Assembly (NCBI GenBank): GCA_964194585.1
Contig: CAXMNG010000316.1
Location: 1-11,754, forward strand
Direction of reading: 5' to 3'
Length of the DNA: 11,754 nt
Origin: JAABYT01 sp964194585
GTDB lineage: Bacteria; Pseudomonadota; Gammaproteobacteria; HK1
Made by a program: the position numbers and the translations under genes. Below are positions 1 through 7,893 of the stretch, one piece after another (within the stretch, counting starts at the first letter, position 1; each line of letters begins with the position of its first letter). Below the pieces are notes generated by a model, which saw only the letters and a list, made by a program, of their open reading frames with translations, was not told the DNA's origin and did not search any database.

Positions 1-180
1 GTGGGGTTGTTCGGCGGCATCAGTGCCGAGGGCACCGTGATCCATCCCGACTTCAAGCGCAACGAGGCCTATTACGGCCAGTCCGTGTCCACGTCGGAAA
101 TTCTGCTGCGCCATTCCGTGCAGAATGCCGATGCCGGTCAGCTCGTCGCGCAAGTATCTGCGACGGCGGCGCCTAAATAA
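1..180 (+). CDS. SYLF/Ysc84-type lipid-binding domain protein, C-terminal fragment
   Basis: This is an open frame entering from the left edge and ending in TAA at 178-180, with 59 residues visible. The segment around residues 2-41 (GLFGGISAEGTVI, then NEAYYGQSVSTSEILL) matches the end of the SYLF (Ysc84-like) domain, where a G-rich strand, an 'EGxxI' stretch and 'N-x-YYG' are characteristic. Bacterial members are usually exported or periplasmic proteins of about 200 residues whose domain binds lipids; their cellular role is poorly defined. The start and any signal peptide lie outside the window. The last 18 residues are an alanine-rich tail. The gene converges on the VOC gene and shares a hairpin with it. 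Assignment rests on this short tail only. Confidence 0.7.
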   Translation: MGLFGGISAEGTVIHPDFKRNEAYYGQSVSTSEILLRHSVQNADAGQLVAQVSATAAPK

Positions 181-197
181 GGCCGCCGCGTTCAAAC

Positions 198-228
198 ACG
201 AGCTGCCGGCACCGAGCCGGCGGCTCGT
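198..228. terminator. Bidirectional hairpin terminator between convergent genes
   Basis: A 13-bp stem (198-210 with 216-228, one T-G wobble on the plus strand) closes a 5-nt loop, ACCGA. It lies between the stop at 178-180 and the opposing stop at 228-230. There is no clean T-run on the plus side; the minus side is followed by a modest T-containing stretch (GTGTTTGAA). The stem is GC-rich and placed exactly where both transcripts should end, so it probably serves both genes, but intrinsic termination strength is uncertain. Confidence 0.6.
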
Positions 229-689
229 TACTCGTTGATAGATTCGAGATCGATGGGTGTCGCCAATACGCCCACATCCCGAAAAGCCGCCTTCGCATCC
301 TCCGCGGGACCGGTTCGCTGTTGGAACACCTCCAGCTGATGCCCATCGGGATCCAGGAAATAGATGCCGTAGGATATTCCGTGATCCACGGTGCCCGTGA
401 TCGTCACACCCTTGTCCACCAATAGGCGGCGAAAGCGCTTCAAGTCTTCCAGATCTCCGTCGATCTCAAAGGCGAGATGGTTGTACTCGCGTCCGCCGTG
501 CTCGGCGATGTCCGCGCTCTGAAACAGCGCGAGATCGTGATCTTTTCGGCCGAATGACAAGAACCGGGCCGGGAAGCCCGCGGACGCGATGACGACTTCC
601 ATTCCGAGAATGTCACAGTACCAGTCGCTGGATGTGGCGACGTTGCTGACATGCAGAACGGCATGTCCGATCTCTTTGATTTTCGTCAT
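228..689 (-). CDS. VOC superfamily (glyoxalase/extradiol dioxygenase-fold) protein
   Basis: A 153-residue single-unit vicinal-oxygen-chelate protein made of two beta-alpha-beta-beta-beta modules. The first module begins GHAVLHVSN (residues 8-16) and contains the typical 'WYxxxLGM' (23-30). The second begins at EYNHLAFEI (68-76) and ends with YFLDPDGHQLEVF (110-122). His9, His71 and Glu120 fall where the family places its metal ligands, the His-His-Glu arrangement used by type I extradiol dioxygenases and relatives. The chemistry (dioxygenase, lyase, isomerase or resistance protein) cannot be decided from the fold. The start is supported by a GAGGGGA ribosome site about 8 nt upstream. The gene is transcribed away from the amidohydrolase at 839, so it could share regulation with it without being in the same operon. 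It is probably a soluble cytoplasmic protein. Confidence 0.85.
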   Translation of the reverse strand: MTKIKEIGHAVLHVSNVATSSDWYCDILGMEVVIASAGFPARFLSFGRKDHDLALFQSADIAEHGGREYNHLAFEIDGDLEDLKRFRRLLVDKGVTITGTVDHGISYGIYFLDPDGHQLEVFQQRTGPAEDAKAAFRDVGVLATPIDLESINE

Positions 690-774
690 GACAGAGTTCC
701 CCTCGGGCGTCCAACCGTAGCACGCCCCGATGGCCGTCGACAGCCGCTGATTGAGGGGCGCATCGCGCCGGGAA

Positions 775-824
775 TTTACCCACCCGTGTGCGCGGGCTAA
801 GATGTTCCATCCATCTTCCGATGG
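775..824 (+). promoter_or_regulatory. Candidate sigma-70 promoter and 5' hairpin for the amidohydrolase at 839
   Basis: A TTTACC -35-like box (775-780, 4/6) and a TAAGAT -10-like box (798-803, 4/6) are separated by exactly 17 nt, in the gap between divergent genes. Transcription would start near 810, giving a leader of about 29 nt. That leader opens with a small hairpin, CCATC (811-815), loop TTCC, GATGG (820-824), immediately before the TGGAGGT ribosome site at 829-835. This is prediction by eye only. Confidence 0.35.
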
Positions 825-838
825 CTCCTGGAGGTCTC

Positions 839-2071
839 ATGTCCCTGGTCATTTTCCGCAACGGTAAGCTGTTCGATGGTCTTGCGGCGGAAAGCCGCGA
901 TGGGCTGGAGGTGCTGGTCGAGGACGATCGCATCAAGGAGATCTCGGACACGCGCGTCTCCGCAACAGATGCCCGCGTCGTCGATCTGGGCGGCCGGACA
1001 CTGATGCCCGGGTTGATCGATGCGCATTTTCACGCGGTGGCGGCGGACCCGAATATCGGTCATGTGGAAAACATGCCCCTGTCGCTCATCGCGCAGTACT
1101 CCCGGGGTTTCCTGGAAGCGTCCCTGCGGCGCGGTTTTACCACCATTCGCGATGCCGGGGGCGCCGACTACGGGCTGGCGAGAGCTATCGAGACCGGGCT
1201 CATCGCCGGGCCACGTCTGTTCTATTCAGGCCGGGCCCTATCCCAGACCGGCGGACATGGGGACTTCCGCTCCTACGAGCAGAGTCGCGGCCTTTGCTCC
1301 TGCGGGCTCGGGGCGCGGGTATTCTCGCGAATCGTGGATGGTGTGCCGGAGGTGCGCAGGGCCGCGCGGGACGAGCTTCGCAAGGGCGCCAGCCAGATCA
1401 AGATCATGGCCTCGGGCGGGGTCGCGTCGCCCAGCGATCCGACCTGGGTGTTGCAGTTCTCCGAAGAGGAGATCCGGGCCATCGTCTGGGAAGCGCGCTC
1501 GTGGCGCACCTATGTCATGGCCCACGCCTACACGCCGGAGGCCATCCGGCGGTGCGTCGAGTACGGTGTGCGTTCCATCGAGCACGGCAATCTCATCGAC
1601 GCGGAAACAGCGGCCTATGTGGCGGAGCAGGGAGCATTCGTGGTGCCGACCCTGTGTACCTATGATGCCCTGTCAAAATACGGACCGGCACTGGGTTTTC
1701 CCAAGGTCAGCCTCGACAAGCTGGACTCGGTGCGTGGGGCGGGGCTGGAGGCCCTGGAGCTGCTGCGTGGGGCCGGGGTCAAGATGGGATTCGGCACCGA
1801 TCTTCTCGGAGACATGCACCAGCATCAGCTGTCGGAATTCACCATCCGGGCGCAGGTGCTGCCGGCGGCGGACGTCCTTCGCCAGGCTACATCCATCAAC
1901 GCGGAGCTTCTGGACCGCAGTGGCGAACTCGGTGTCGTCGCCCCCGGCGCGCTCGCGGATCTGATCGTCGTCGACGGTGACCCGGTCGCCGATATCGGAC
2001 TGCTCTCGGGGCAGGGCGAGGCCGTGCTCATGGTCATGAAGGGCGGTGCCGTCTACAAGGACATGCTTTAG
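839..2071 (+). CDS. Metal-dependent amidohydrolase, imidazolonepropionase/prolidase-like
   Basis: A 410-residue enzyme of the amidohydrolase superfamily: N-terminal beta-sandwich, a TIM-barrel core, then the C-terminal part of the sandwich ('GALADLIVVDGDP'). Visible binuclear-metal ligands are His63 and His65 (DAHFH), Lys188 (IKIMASGG, the likely carbamylated lysine), His229 (VMAHAY), His249 (SIEHGN) and Asp321 (GFGTD). The GGHGD motif near 138-142 and the MASGGVASP stretch resemble the prolidase-like branch, which cleaves dipeptides such as Xaa-Pro, Xaa-Arg or Xaa-Lys; HutI-like cyclic amide hydrolases are the alternative. There is no signal peptide, so it acts in the cytoplasm. The ATG at 839 is preferred because TGGAGGT (829-835) lies just ahead; in-frame ATGs at 788 and 821 have no such site and would add non-homologous residues. 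It lies 138 bp upstream of a peptide importer on the same strand, which fits intracellular hydrolysis of an imported solute. Confidence 0.88.
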   Translation: MSLVIFRNGKLFDGLAAESRDGLEVLVEDDRIKEISDTRVSATDARVVDLGGRTLMPGLIDAHFHAVAADPNIGHVENMPLSLIAQYSRGFLEASLRRGFTTIRDAGGADYGLARAIETGLIAGPRLFYSGRALSQTGGHGDFRSYEQSRGLCSCGLGARVFSRIVDGVPEVRRAARDELRKGASQIKIMASGGVASPSDPTWVLQFSEEEIRAIVWEARSWRTYVMAHAYTPEAIRRCVEYGVRSIEHGNLIDAETAAYVAEQGAFVVPTLCTYDALSKYGPALGFPKVSLDKLDSVRGAGLEALELLRGAGVKMGFGTDLLGDMHQHQLSEFTIRAQVLPAADVLRQATSINAELLDRSGELGVVAPGALADLIVVDGDPVADIGLLSGQGEAVLMVMKGGAVYKDML

Positions 2072-2104
2072 CGGCCGCTTATCCAGGCGGAAATCCCGGC
2101 GCGC

Positions 2105-2133
2105 TTGCCAGGCCCTGCCGAGTAAGGTGAAAT
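2105..2133 (+). promoter_or_regulatory. Candidate sigma-70 promoter for the transporter operon
   Basis: A TTGCCA -35-like box (2105-2110, 5/6) and a TGAAAT -10-like box (2128-2133, 4/6) are spaced 17 nt apart in the 138-bp gap before the binding-protein gene. The predicted start near 2140 leaves a leader of about 70 nt ending in a strong GGAGGG ribosome site (2200-2205). If it is real, the transporter can be transcribed independently of the upstream amidohydrolase. I saw no convincing terminator between the two genes, so read-through is also possible. Confidence 0.35.
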
Positions 2134-2209
2134 GGGCCCAGCTTTGGCACTGGACACCCTGTCCGGCCGGGCCCTGTCTCAACAATTCCAATGAAATCTG
2201 GAGGGGCTG

Positions 2210-3790
2210 ATGAATAAGAAGATTTTTACCGTAACCCTGATGGTATTGGCTTTCGTGGTGGGTGTCGCCGCGGAGGCCAAGACTTTCCGTTATTCCACGT
2301 CGGGCGACATTCTGGGACTCGATCCCTATACCAATAACGAAGGTCCGACCAACACCATGAAACACAACCTCTACGAGGGGTTGATTCACCGATCCTATGA
2401 TCTGTCGCTGCACCCGGCACTGGCGACGGATTGGAAACAAACCGACGATCTCACCTGGCGCTTCAATCTGCGCAAGGGTGTGAAGTTCCACAACGGCAAC
2501 GACTTCACCGCCGATGACGTGTTGATTTCGTTCAAACGGATTCAGGAGCCGGCCTCGAACATGACGTTCGTGGTGAAGTCCATCGACAAGATCGTCAAGG
2601 TCGATGACCACACCATCGATATCATTACGAAGGATCCTGACCCGACGTTGCTCCTGAACCTGCCCAACTTCTGGATAATGGACAAGGAGTGGCTGGACGC
2701 GAACGACGCCTACGCCATCCAGGAAGGCGCCACGGTCAGCACGTTCGCCAACCTCAACGTCAATGGAACGGGTCCCTTCATGCTCGAAGAGTGGGTCGCG
2801 GACACGCGCACGGTGCTGGTGCCGAATCCCAACTGGTGGAATACGCCACAGCACAATCTGACCAAGGCGATCTTTCAGCCGATTGGCAACAACGCCACGC
2901 GCGTGGCGGCGCTGCTCTCGGGTGAAATCGATCTAATGTACCCGGTGCCGTTACAGGATATCTCGCGATTGGAAGGCACGCCGGGTGTGACTCCCCTACA
3001 GGGTCCGGAGCTGCGTACCATCTTCCTCGGTTTCGATCAGCATCGCGACGAGTTGATGGATATGCCGGGCAGCGGCAAGAATCCTTTCAAGGACGTTCGG
3101 GTGCGCAAGGCCTTCTATCAGGCCATCGATATCGAAGCCATCCACCGGGTCGTCATGCGCAAGGCGTCGAAGCCGACAGGTCTGATGATTGCCGAAGGCA
3201 TCAATGGCTTTCAGCCCGACATGAACAAGCGCTTCCCCTATGACCCGGCAGCCGCCAGGAAGCTTCTGGCCGACGCCGGCTATGCGCAAGGGTTTTCGGT
3301 GACCTTCGATTGCCCCAATGATCGGTACGTCAACGACGAGGCGATTTGCCTGGCCGTCGTTCCGATGCTCAAGCGCATCGGGATCGACGCCAAGTTGAAC
3401 GCTCAGACGAAGTCTCTGCATTTCCAGAAAATCGGCCGCACGGAGAAGTGGAACACGAGCTTCTATATGCTGGGCTGGACTCCCGGCAGCTTCGACGCCC
3501 ACAATCCGCTTCTGCAGCTCATGACACTGGACGGCGAGGGGCAGGGCACCTGGAATGCCGGCCGCTACACGAATCCGCGAGTCGAGGAGCTCACGGATCT
3601 AATCGGGGGCGAGACCGATGTCGACAAGCGGAACTCAATGATCAGGGAAGCCTTCAAGATCCATCAGGATGACGTTGGCCACATTCCGCTTCACCAGCAG
3701 GCCCTCGCGTGGGGTATTGGTGACAAGGTCAAGGAAGTCAAACAGCGGCCTAACAATGACGTGGACCTGCGCTACGTCATCATGAAGTAG
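2210..3790 (+). CDS. ABC transporter periplasmic substrate-binding protein, family 5 (DppA/OppA type)
   Basis: A 526-residue extracytoplasmic solute-binding protein of the SBP_bac_5 family. Residues 1-23 form a Sec-type signal peptide (MNKK, hydrophobic stretch, Ala-Glu-Ala before a likely cut at 23/24). No lipobox cysteine is present, so it should be free in the periplasm. The family hallmark is the stretch around residues 81-110, where WRFNLRKGVKFHNG is followed by FTADDVLISFKRI. A C-terminal region with HQQALAWGI is also typical. The length matches DppA/OppA relatives. It should bind di- or oligopeptides or a similar compound and hand it to the permeases encoded downstream; the family also includes nickel, opine and glycoside binders, so the ligand is open. 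The ribosome site GGAGGG sits just before the ATG. A very stable hairpin follows the stop codon, consistent with higher expression than the membrane subunits. Confidence 0.92.
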   Translation: MNKKIFTVTLMVLAFVVGVAAEAKTFRYSTSGDILGLDPYTNNEGPTNTMKHNLYEGLIHRSYDLSLHPALATDWKQTDDLTWRFNLRKGVKFHNGNDFTADDVLISFKRIQEPASNMTFVVKSIDKIVKVDDHTIDIITKDPDPTLLLNLPNFWIMDKEWLDANDAYAIQEGATVSTFANLNVNGTGPFMLEEWVADTRTVLVPNPNWWNTPQHNLTKAIFQPIGNNATRVAALLSGEIDLMYPVPLQDISRLEGTPGVTPLQGPELRTIFLGFDQHRDELMDMPGSGKNPFKDVRVRKAFYQAIDIEAIHRVVMRKASKPTGLMIAEGINGFQPDMNKRFPYDPAAARKLLADAGYAQGFSVTFDCPNDRYVNDEAICLAVVPMLKRIGIDAKLNAQTKSLHFQKIGRTEKWNTSFYMLGWTPGSFDAHNPLLQLMTLDGEGQGTWNAGRYTNPRVEELTDLIGGETDVDKRNSMIREAFKIHQDDVGHIPLHQQALAWGIGDKVKEVKQRPNNDVDLRYVIMK

Positions 3791-3810
3791 ACGATCCTTC
3801 GACCGCGTCA

Positions 3811-3840
3811 GCGGCCCGGATTCTTCGGAATCCGGGCCGC
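3811..3840 (+). terminator. Intercistronic stem-loop with UUCG tetraloop
   Basis: A perfect 13-bp stem, GCGGCCCGGATTC (3811-3823) with GAATCCGGGCCGC (3828-3840), closes the tetraloop TTCG. A C(UUCG)G closing is one of the most stable RNA tetraloops. It begins 20 nt after the binding-protein stop and ends 20 nt before the permease start. No T-run follows (GTCGTTATCG), so it is more likely a partial terminator or a 3' mRNA stabiliser than a full stop. It would let the binding protein be made in excess over the permeases, as in malE-malF type operons. Confidence 0.7.
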
Positions 3841-3860
3841 GTCGTTATCGAGTTTCACCG

Positions 3861-4844
3861 ATGCTCGCCTATATCGTTCGCCGCCTGCTGCAATCCATCC
3901 TGGTGATGATCGCCGTAGGCTTCATCGCGTTCTCGTTGTTCACCTACGTCGGCGATCCGATCAACAACATGGTCGGCGTCGAGGCGACGGAGGCCGAGCG
4001 CGAGTGGGCGCGGAAAGCGCTCGGCATCGACGATCCATTCCCCGTGCAGTTCGCGCGCTTCGCCTGGCACGCCGTACAAGGGGACTTCGGCCAGTCTTTT
4101 CGCTTGTCTATTCCAGTTGAGACCGCCATCGGTGATCGATTGCCGGCCACGCTGGAGCTGGTGTTCGTGGCCGCCGTGCTGGCGCTCGCCATCGGCGTAC
4201 CGCTCGGCGTCTATACGGGATTACACAGGGATGGTGCGATTTCGCGGATGCTCCTTACCGCTTCACTGGTGGGCATATCCTTACCGACCTTTCTTATCGG
4301 TATCATTCTTATTCTGGTTTTCTCCGTGTGGCTTGGTTGGCTGCCTTCCTTCGGGCGCGGTGCGACAGTCGATCTGTGGGGGTGGGAAAGCAATCTGGTC
4401 ACATGGGAAGGTTTCAAGTCCATCATTCTTCCCTCGGTGACGTTGTGTCTCTTTCAGCTGACGCTGCTCATGCGCTTGGTGCGGGCAGAGATGCTGGAAG
4501 TGTTGCGCACCGACTACATAAAGTTCGCGCGCGCCCGCGGATTGAGCAATCGCGCCGTCAATTTCGGGCATGCGTTGAAAAACACCCTCGTGCCGGTGAT
4601 CACCATCACCGGATTGCAAATTGGTTCTCTGATCGCCTTCGCCATCATCACCGAAACCGTCTTTCAGTGGCCTGGCATGGGGCTGCTGTTCCTGCAGGCG
4701 ATTCAGTTCGTCGATATTCCCGTGATGGCCGCCTATCTGTGTCTGGTGGCATTCATCTTCGTGGTCATCAATCTGATGGTGGATCTTCTCTACTACACCA
4801 TCGATCCGCGCCTGCGCCTCGAAGGCACCGGTCACGCGCACTGA
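3861..4844 (+). CDS. ABC transporter permease, DppB/OppB type
   Basis: A 327-residue inner-membrane subunit of the binding-protein-dependent transport family. Six hydrophobic segments are visible, roughly at 8-30, 100-122, 132-158, 187-207, 248-268 and 288-312, with the large periplasmic loop between the first two that is typical of the DppB branch. The cytoplasmic coupling (EAA) loop lies at about 210-240 (EMLEVLRTDYIKFARARGLS), where it docks onto an ATPase. The C-terminus ends in YYTIDPRLRLEG, typical of the family. The ATG at 3861 has no strong ribosome site; translation may be weak, in line with the hairpin just upstream. It pairs with the next gene, 10 nt downstream. Confidence 0.92.
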   Translation: MLAYIVRRLLQSILVMIAVGFIAFSLFTYVGDPINNMVGVEATEAEREWARKALGIDDPFPVQFARFAWHAVQGDFGQSFRLSIPVETAIGDRLPATLELVFVAAVLALAIGVPLGVYTGLHRDGAISRMLLTASLVGISLPTFLIGIILILVFSVWLGWLPSFGRGATVDLWGWESNLVTWEGFKSIILPSVTLCLFQLTLLMRLVRAEMLEVLRTDYIKFARARGLSNRAVNFGHALKNTLVPVITITGLQIGSLIAFAIITETVFQWPGMGLLFLQAIQFVDIPVMAAYLCLVAFIFVVINLMVDLLYYTIDPRLRLEGTGHAH

Positions 4845-4854
4845 GGATACGGCG

Positions 4855-5820
4855 ATGGCAGCGGTAATCGGCGGCGCGCAAACGACGAGGAGCTGGATCT
4901 GGCGTCTTCGCGACAGTCTGCACCGCTTTTTCGACAGCGACATTTTCTACAGCTTCCGTCGCTCACCGGTGACCGTGCTTGCCTTCGTGACGACCGTGAT
5001 CTTTTTTGTCGGCGCATTCGCCGCACCGATTCTGGCCCCGTTCAATACCAACGACGTCGCGACGCTCAATTTGATGGACGCATTCCAGCCGCCGGCCTGG
5101 CTGGCAGGGGGCAGCAGCGAGCACCTTCTCGGAACCGATGATCAGGGACGCGATGTGCTCTCCGCCATCATGTTCGGCACCCAGGTGTCTCTCATTGTGG
5201 GCTTCCTGAGTGTGATTTTCTCCGTGGTACTCGGCGTCGGACTCGGCTTGATCAGCGGCTATGTCGGTGGGCGCATCGATCACCTGATCATGCGCATCGC
5301 CGACGTGCAGCTGAGTTTCCCGGCGGTGCTGGTGGCGCTGTTGTTGTTCGGATTTGCAAAAGCGGTATTGCCGCGTGGTCTTCAGGACGCAGTGGCGATC
5401 TATGTGCTGATCGTGGCCATCGGGCTCTCCAACTGGGTGCAGTTCGCCCGCACCGTGCGTGGCTCGACCATGGTCGAGAAGAGCAAGGAATACGTGCAGG
5501 CAGCACGGGTCATCGGTCGCAGTCCCTTCGCCATCATGTTTCAACATGTTCTGCCCAATGTCATGGGACCGGTGCTGGTCATCGCCACCATCAGTCTGGC
5601 GCTGGCCATCATCACCGAAGCGACCTTGTCGTTTCTCGGCGTGGGCGTGCCGCCGACGCAGCCCTCGTTGGGCACGCTGATTCGGTTCGGTAACAACTTC
5701 CTGTTCTCCGGCGAGTGGTGGATGACGATCTTCCCTGGTCTTGCGCTGGTCATCCTCGCCCTTGCGGTCAATCTGCTGGGTGACTGGTTGCGTGACGCGC
5801 TCAATCCGAAGCTGCGCTGA
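4855..5820 (+). CDS. ABC transporter permease, DppC/OppC type
   Basis: A 321-residue second membrane subunit. A cytoplasmic N-terminal tail (about 1-38, RRSP motif at 35-38) precedes the first membrane helix. The signature LGTDDQGRDVLS (92-103), diagnostic for the DppC/OppC branch, is present, followed by five more hydrophobic segments. The EAA coupling loop is at about 213-233 (EYVQAARVIGRSPF). The C-terminal LLGDWLRDALNPKLR is the usual family ending. It should form a heterodimer with the upstream permease. The start follows the previous stop by 10 nt, with a GAGGA ribosome site overlapping that stop. The stop codon shares one base with the next start (TGATG), indicating translational coupling. 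Confidence 0.93.
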   Translation: MAAVIGGAQTTRSWIWRLRDSLHRFFDSDIFYSFRRSPVTVLAFVTTVIFFVGAFAAPILAPFNTNDVATLNLMDAFQPPAWLAGGSSEHLLGTDDQGRDVLSAIMFGTQVSLIVGFLSVIFSVVLGVGLGLISGYVGGRIDHLIMRIADVQLSFPAVLVALLLFGFAKAVLPRGLQDAVAIYVLIVAIGLSNWVQFARTVRGSTMVEKSKEYVQAARVIGRSPFAIMFQHVLPNVMGPVLVIATISLALAIITEATLSFLGVGVPPTQPSLGTLIRFGNNFLFSGEWWMTIFPGLALVILALAVNLLGDWLRDALNPKLR

Positions 5821-6827
5821 TGAGCCAGACCAGAAACACGCAACCTCTGCTTCGCGTAGAGAATCTGCGCGTGGAGTTTCCAACCCGGCGTGGAACGCTG
5901 GTGGCAGTTGACGATATTTCCTTCCACATCGACGAAGGTGAGGTGCTGGGTGTGGTCGGCGAGTCCGGTGCCGGAAAGTCACTGACCGGTGCCGCCATCA
6001 TCGGATTGCTGGAACCCCCCGGGCGTGTTGCCGACGGCCAGATCGTTTTTGATGGCAAGCGCATCGACAACCTCAGCTACGAGAAGATGCGCCGTCTGCG
6101 CGGCGATCAGATCGCGATGGTTTTCCAGGACCCGCTGACTTCCTTGAATCCTCTTTATACCATCGGCAAGCAGCTTACCGAGACGATTCGCACCCACGTC
6201 TCTATGGACGAACGCGGCGCCCTGGCGCGTGCCATCGAGCTTCTGAACGAAGTCGGCATTCCAGCCGCGGAGCGCCGCGTCGGTCAGTTTCCCCACCAGT
6301 TTTCCGGCGGCATGCGCCAGCGCGTCGTGATCGCCCTCGCGCTCGCGGCGAATCCTCGCCTCATCATCGCCGACGAGCCGACCACGGCGCTGGACGTCTC
6401 CATTCAGGCGCAGATCATTTCGCTATTGAAACGGCTGTGTCGCGAGCACGGCACGGCGGTCATGCTGGTTACCCACGACATGGGCGTGATCGCGGAGACG
6501 GCGGATCGTGTCGCGGTCATGTACGCCGGGCGCATCGTCGAGGTCGGGCCGGTGCAGGACGTGATTAAGCGCGCACAGCACCCCTATACACATGGTCTCA
6601 TGGGCTCTATCCCGGTGATTCGCCACGACGTGGAACGACTGATCCAGATCGACGGCGCCATGCCGCGGTTGGCGGACATTCCGTCTGGTTGTGCGTTCAA
6701 TCCGCGTTGTCCCAGGGTTTTCGAGTATTGCCGCGTCGAGCGCCCGGAGCTCATAGACGTAGGCGCTACCCGGGCGGCCTGCTGGTTGTTCGACGAAGCG
6801 CGGGAACAGGCCGGTGGCGCACGCTGA
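5820..6827 (+). CDS. ABC transporter ATP-binding protein, DppD/OppD type
   Basis: A 335-residue cytoplasmic ATPase. Walker A is GESGAGKS (47-54), the Q-loop glutamine is Gln103 (VFQDP), the ABC signature is SGGMR (162-166), Walker B is LIIADE (181-186) and the switch histidine is His219 (VTHD). After residue 250 comes the C-terminal extension specific to oligo/dipeptide transporters, with Cys residues in GCAFNPRCPRVFEYC and a further Cys near the end. A comparable cysteine cluster has been reported to hold an iron-sulfur cluster in some DppD proteins; whether this one does is not shown. It should pair with the following ATPase to drive import. Its ATG overlaps the previous stop by one base, with no good ribosome site, so translation is probably coupled. 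Confidence 0.93.
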   Translation: MSQTRNTQPLLRVENLRVEFPTRRGTLVAVDDISFHIDEGEVLGVVGESGAGKSLTGAAIIGLLEPPGRVADGQIVFDGKRIDNLSYEKMRRLRGDQIAMVFQDPLTSLNPLYTIGKQLTETIRTHVSMDERGALARAIELLNEVGIPAAERRVGQFPHQFSGGMRQRVVIALALAANPRLIIADEPTTALDVSIQAQIISLLKRLCREHGTAVMLVTHDMGVIAETADRVAVMYAGRIVEVGPVQDVIKRAQHPYTHGLMGSIPVIRHDVERLIQIDGAMPRLADIPSGCAFNPRCPRVFEYCRVERPELIDVGATRAACWLFDEAREQAGGAR

Positions 6828-6837
6828 GGGAAGCGCC

Positions 6838-7887
6838 ATGAGCGCCAACGAAGCTCTGGTCAGCCTCATCGACCTCGGCAAGGACTTCGATGTATCACCG
6901 CCGTTTCTGAACCGGCTCATCGAGGGTCAGGATCGGCTCCTGCTCAAAGCCGTGGACGGCGTGACTATCGATATTCCCAGGGGCAGGACTTTCAGCCTGG
7001 TGGGAGAGTCCGGGTGCGGCAAATCCACCGTCGCCCGGCTGGTGGTCGGTCTCTACACGCCGACCCGCGGACGCATCCTGTTCGACGACATCGACATGGC
7101 GACTCTGAAGACGCAGGCGCAAATCGAGCCTGTGCGCAAGCGCATGCAGATGATCTTTCAGGACCCGTACGCGAGCCTCAACCCGCGCTGGCGGGTGAGC
7201 GACATCATCGCCGAGCCCATCCGCGCTCACAAGCTGCTCTCCGGCCGCGACACCATCGCCCGGCGCGTGGGTGAGCTGCTGGTGCAGGTGGGACTCGCGG
7301 CCGCCGACGGGGTCAAATTTCCTCACGAGTTCTCCGGCGGACAGCGTCAGCGCATCTCTATCGCCAGGGCGCTCGCCAGCCAGCCCGAGTTTCTGATATG
7401 CGATGAGCCTACCTCGGCCCTGGATGTCTCCGTGCAGGCGCAGATCCTCAATCTCATGAAAGGGTTGCAGCGTCAGTTCGGGCTGACTTACTTGTTCATC
7501 AGCCACGATCTCGCCGTCGTCTATCATATTTCCGATTACGTCGGCGTCATGTATCTGGGGCGTGTGGTGGAGTGGAGCGACAAGCGCGCGCTGTTTCAGC
7601 GTCCCTGGCACCCCTACACGCGCATGTTGCTGGACGCGATCCCCGATCTCGAGATGACCGGCCGGCAACGCATCCCGGTGGCGGGTGAGGTGCCGAATCC
7701 GATTCATCCGCCGACCGGGTGTCACTTTCATCCGCGTTGCCCCTACGCGAACGATCGCTGCCGGAACGAGGTGCCGATCCTGATGCACAAGGACGACAGC
7801 GAAGTCGCCTGCCACGCGGTCGCAGAGGATCGCCTGCCCGAAGTGACCGTCTCCGGAGAGCCCGCCGACGTAACAGTGGTCAGCTGA
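6838..7887 (+). CDS. ABC transporter ATP-binding protein, DppF/OppF type
   Basis: A 349-residue second ATPase of the importer. Walker A is GESGCGKST (56-64), the Q-loop glutamine is Gln108 (IFQDP), the ABC signature is SGGQR (166-170), Walker B is FLICDE (185-190) and the switch histidine is His223 (ISHD). The C-terminal oligopeptide-transporter extension contains GCHFHPRCPYANDRC. Compared with most DppF proteins there is an extra segment before Walker A (about residues 20-36, SPPFLNRLIEGQDRLLL), a feature seen in part of the family. I start it at the ATG at 6838, which has TGAGGG seven nt upstream; a GTG at 6814 in the same frame would overlap the previous gene and lacks a ribosome site. It is the last gene of the transporter operon and is followed by a large inverted repeat. 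Confidence 0.92.
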   Translation: MSANEALVSLIDLGKDFDVSPPFLNRLIEGQDRLLLKAVDGVTIDIPRGRTFSLVGESGCGKSTVARLVVGLYTPTRGRILFDDIDMATLKTQAQIEPVRKRMQMIFQDPYASLNPRWRVSDIIAEPIRAHKLLSGRDTIARRVGELLVQVGLAAADGVKFPHEFSGGQRQRISIARALASQPEFLICDEPTSALDVSVQAQILNLMKGLQRQFGLTYLFISHDLAVVYHISDYVGVMYLGRVVEWSDKRALFQRPWHPYTRMLLDAIPDLEMTGRQRIPVAGEVPNPIHPPTGCHFHPRCPYANDRCRNEVPILMHKDDSEVACHAVAEDRLPEVTVSGEPADVTVVS

Positions 7888-7893
7888 AAGCGT

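Noticed and set aside
788..838. Upstream in-frame ATG codons (788 and 821) for the first amidohydrolase
   Set aside because: The strong TGGAGGT site lies directly before the ATG at 839, and the protein from there aligns with the normal family N-terminus. The candidate promoter would also start transcription after 788.
2144..2160. TTGGCAC resembling the -24 box of a sigma-54 promoter
   Set aside because: The matching -12 box (TTGC) is absent at the required distance; the sequence there reads ACCCT.
1673..2854. A 393-codon open frame on the minus strand
   Set aside because: It is antisense to the end of the amidohydrolase and the start of the binding-protein gene, crosses their intergenic region and shows no family motif.
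4963..5982. A 339-codon open frame on the minus strand
   Set aside because: It is antisense to the second permease and rich in His, Arg and Gln with no domain; the plus-strand gene there has clear motifs.
6814..6837. GTG start for the second ATPase
   Set aside because: It overlaps the previous gene and lacks a ribosome site, whereas the ATG at 6838 has TGAGGG at a good distance.
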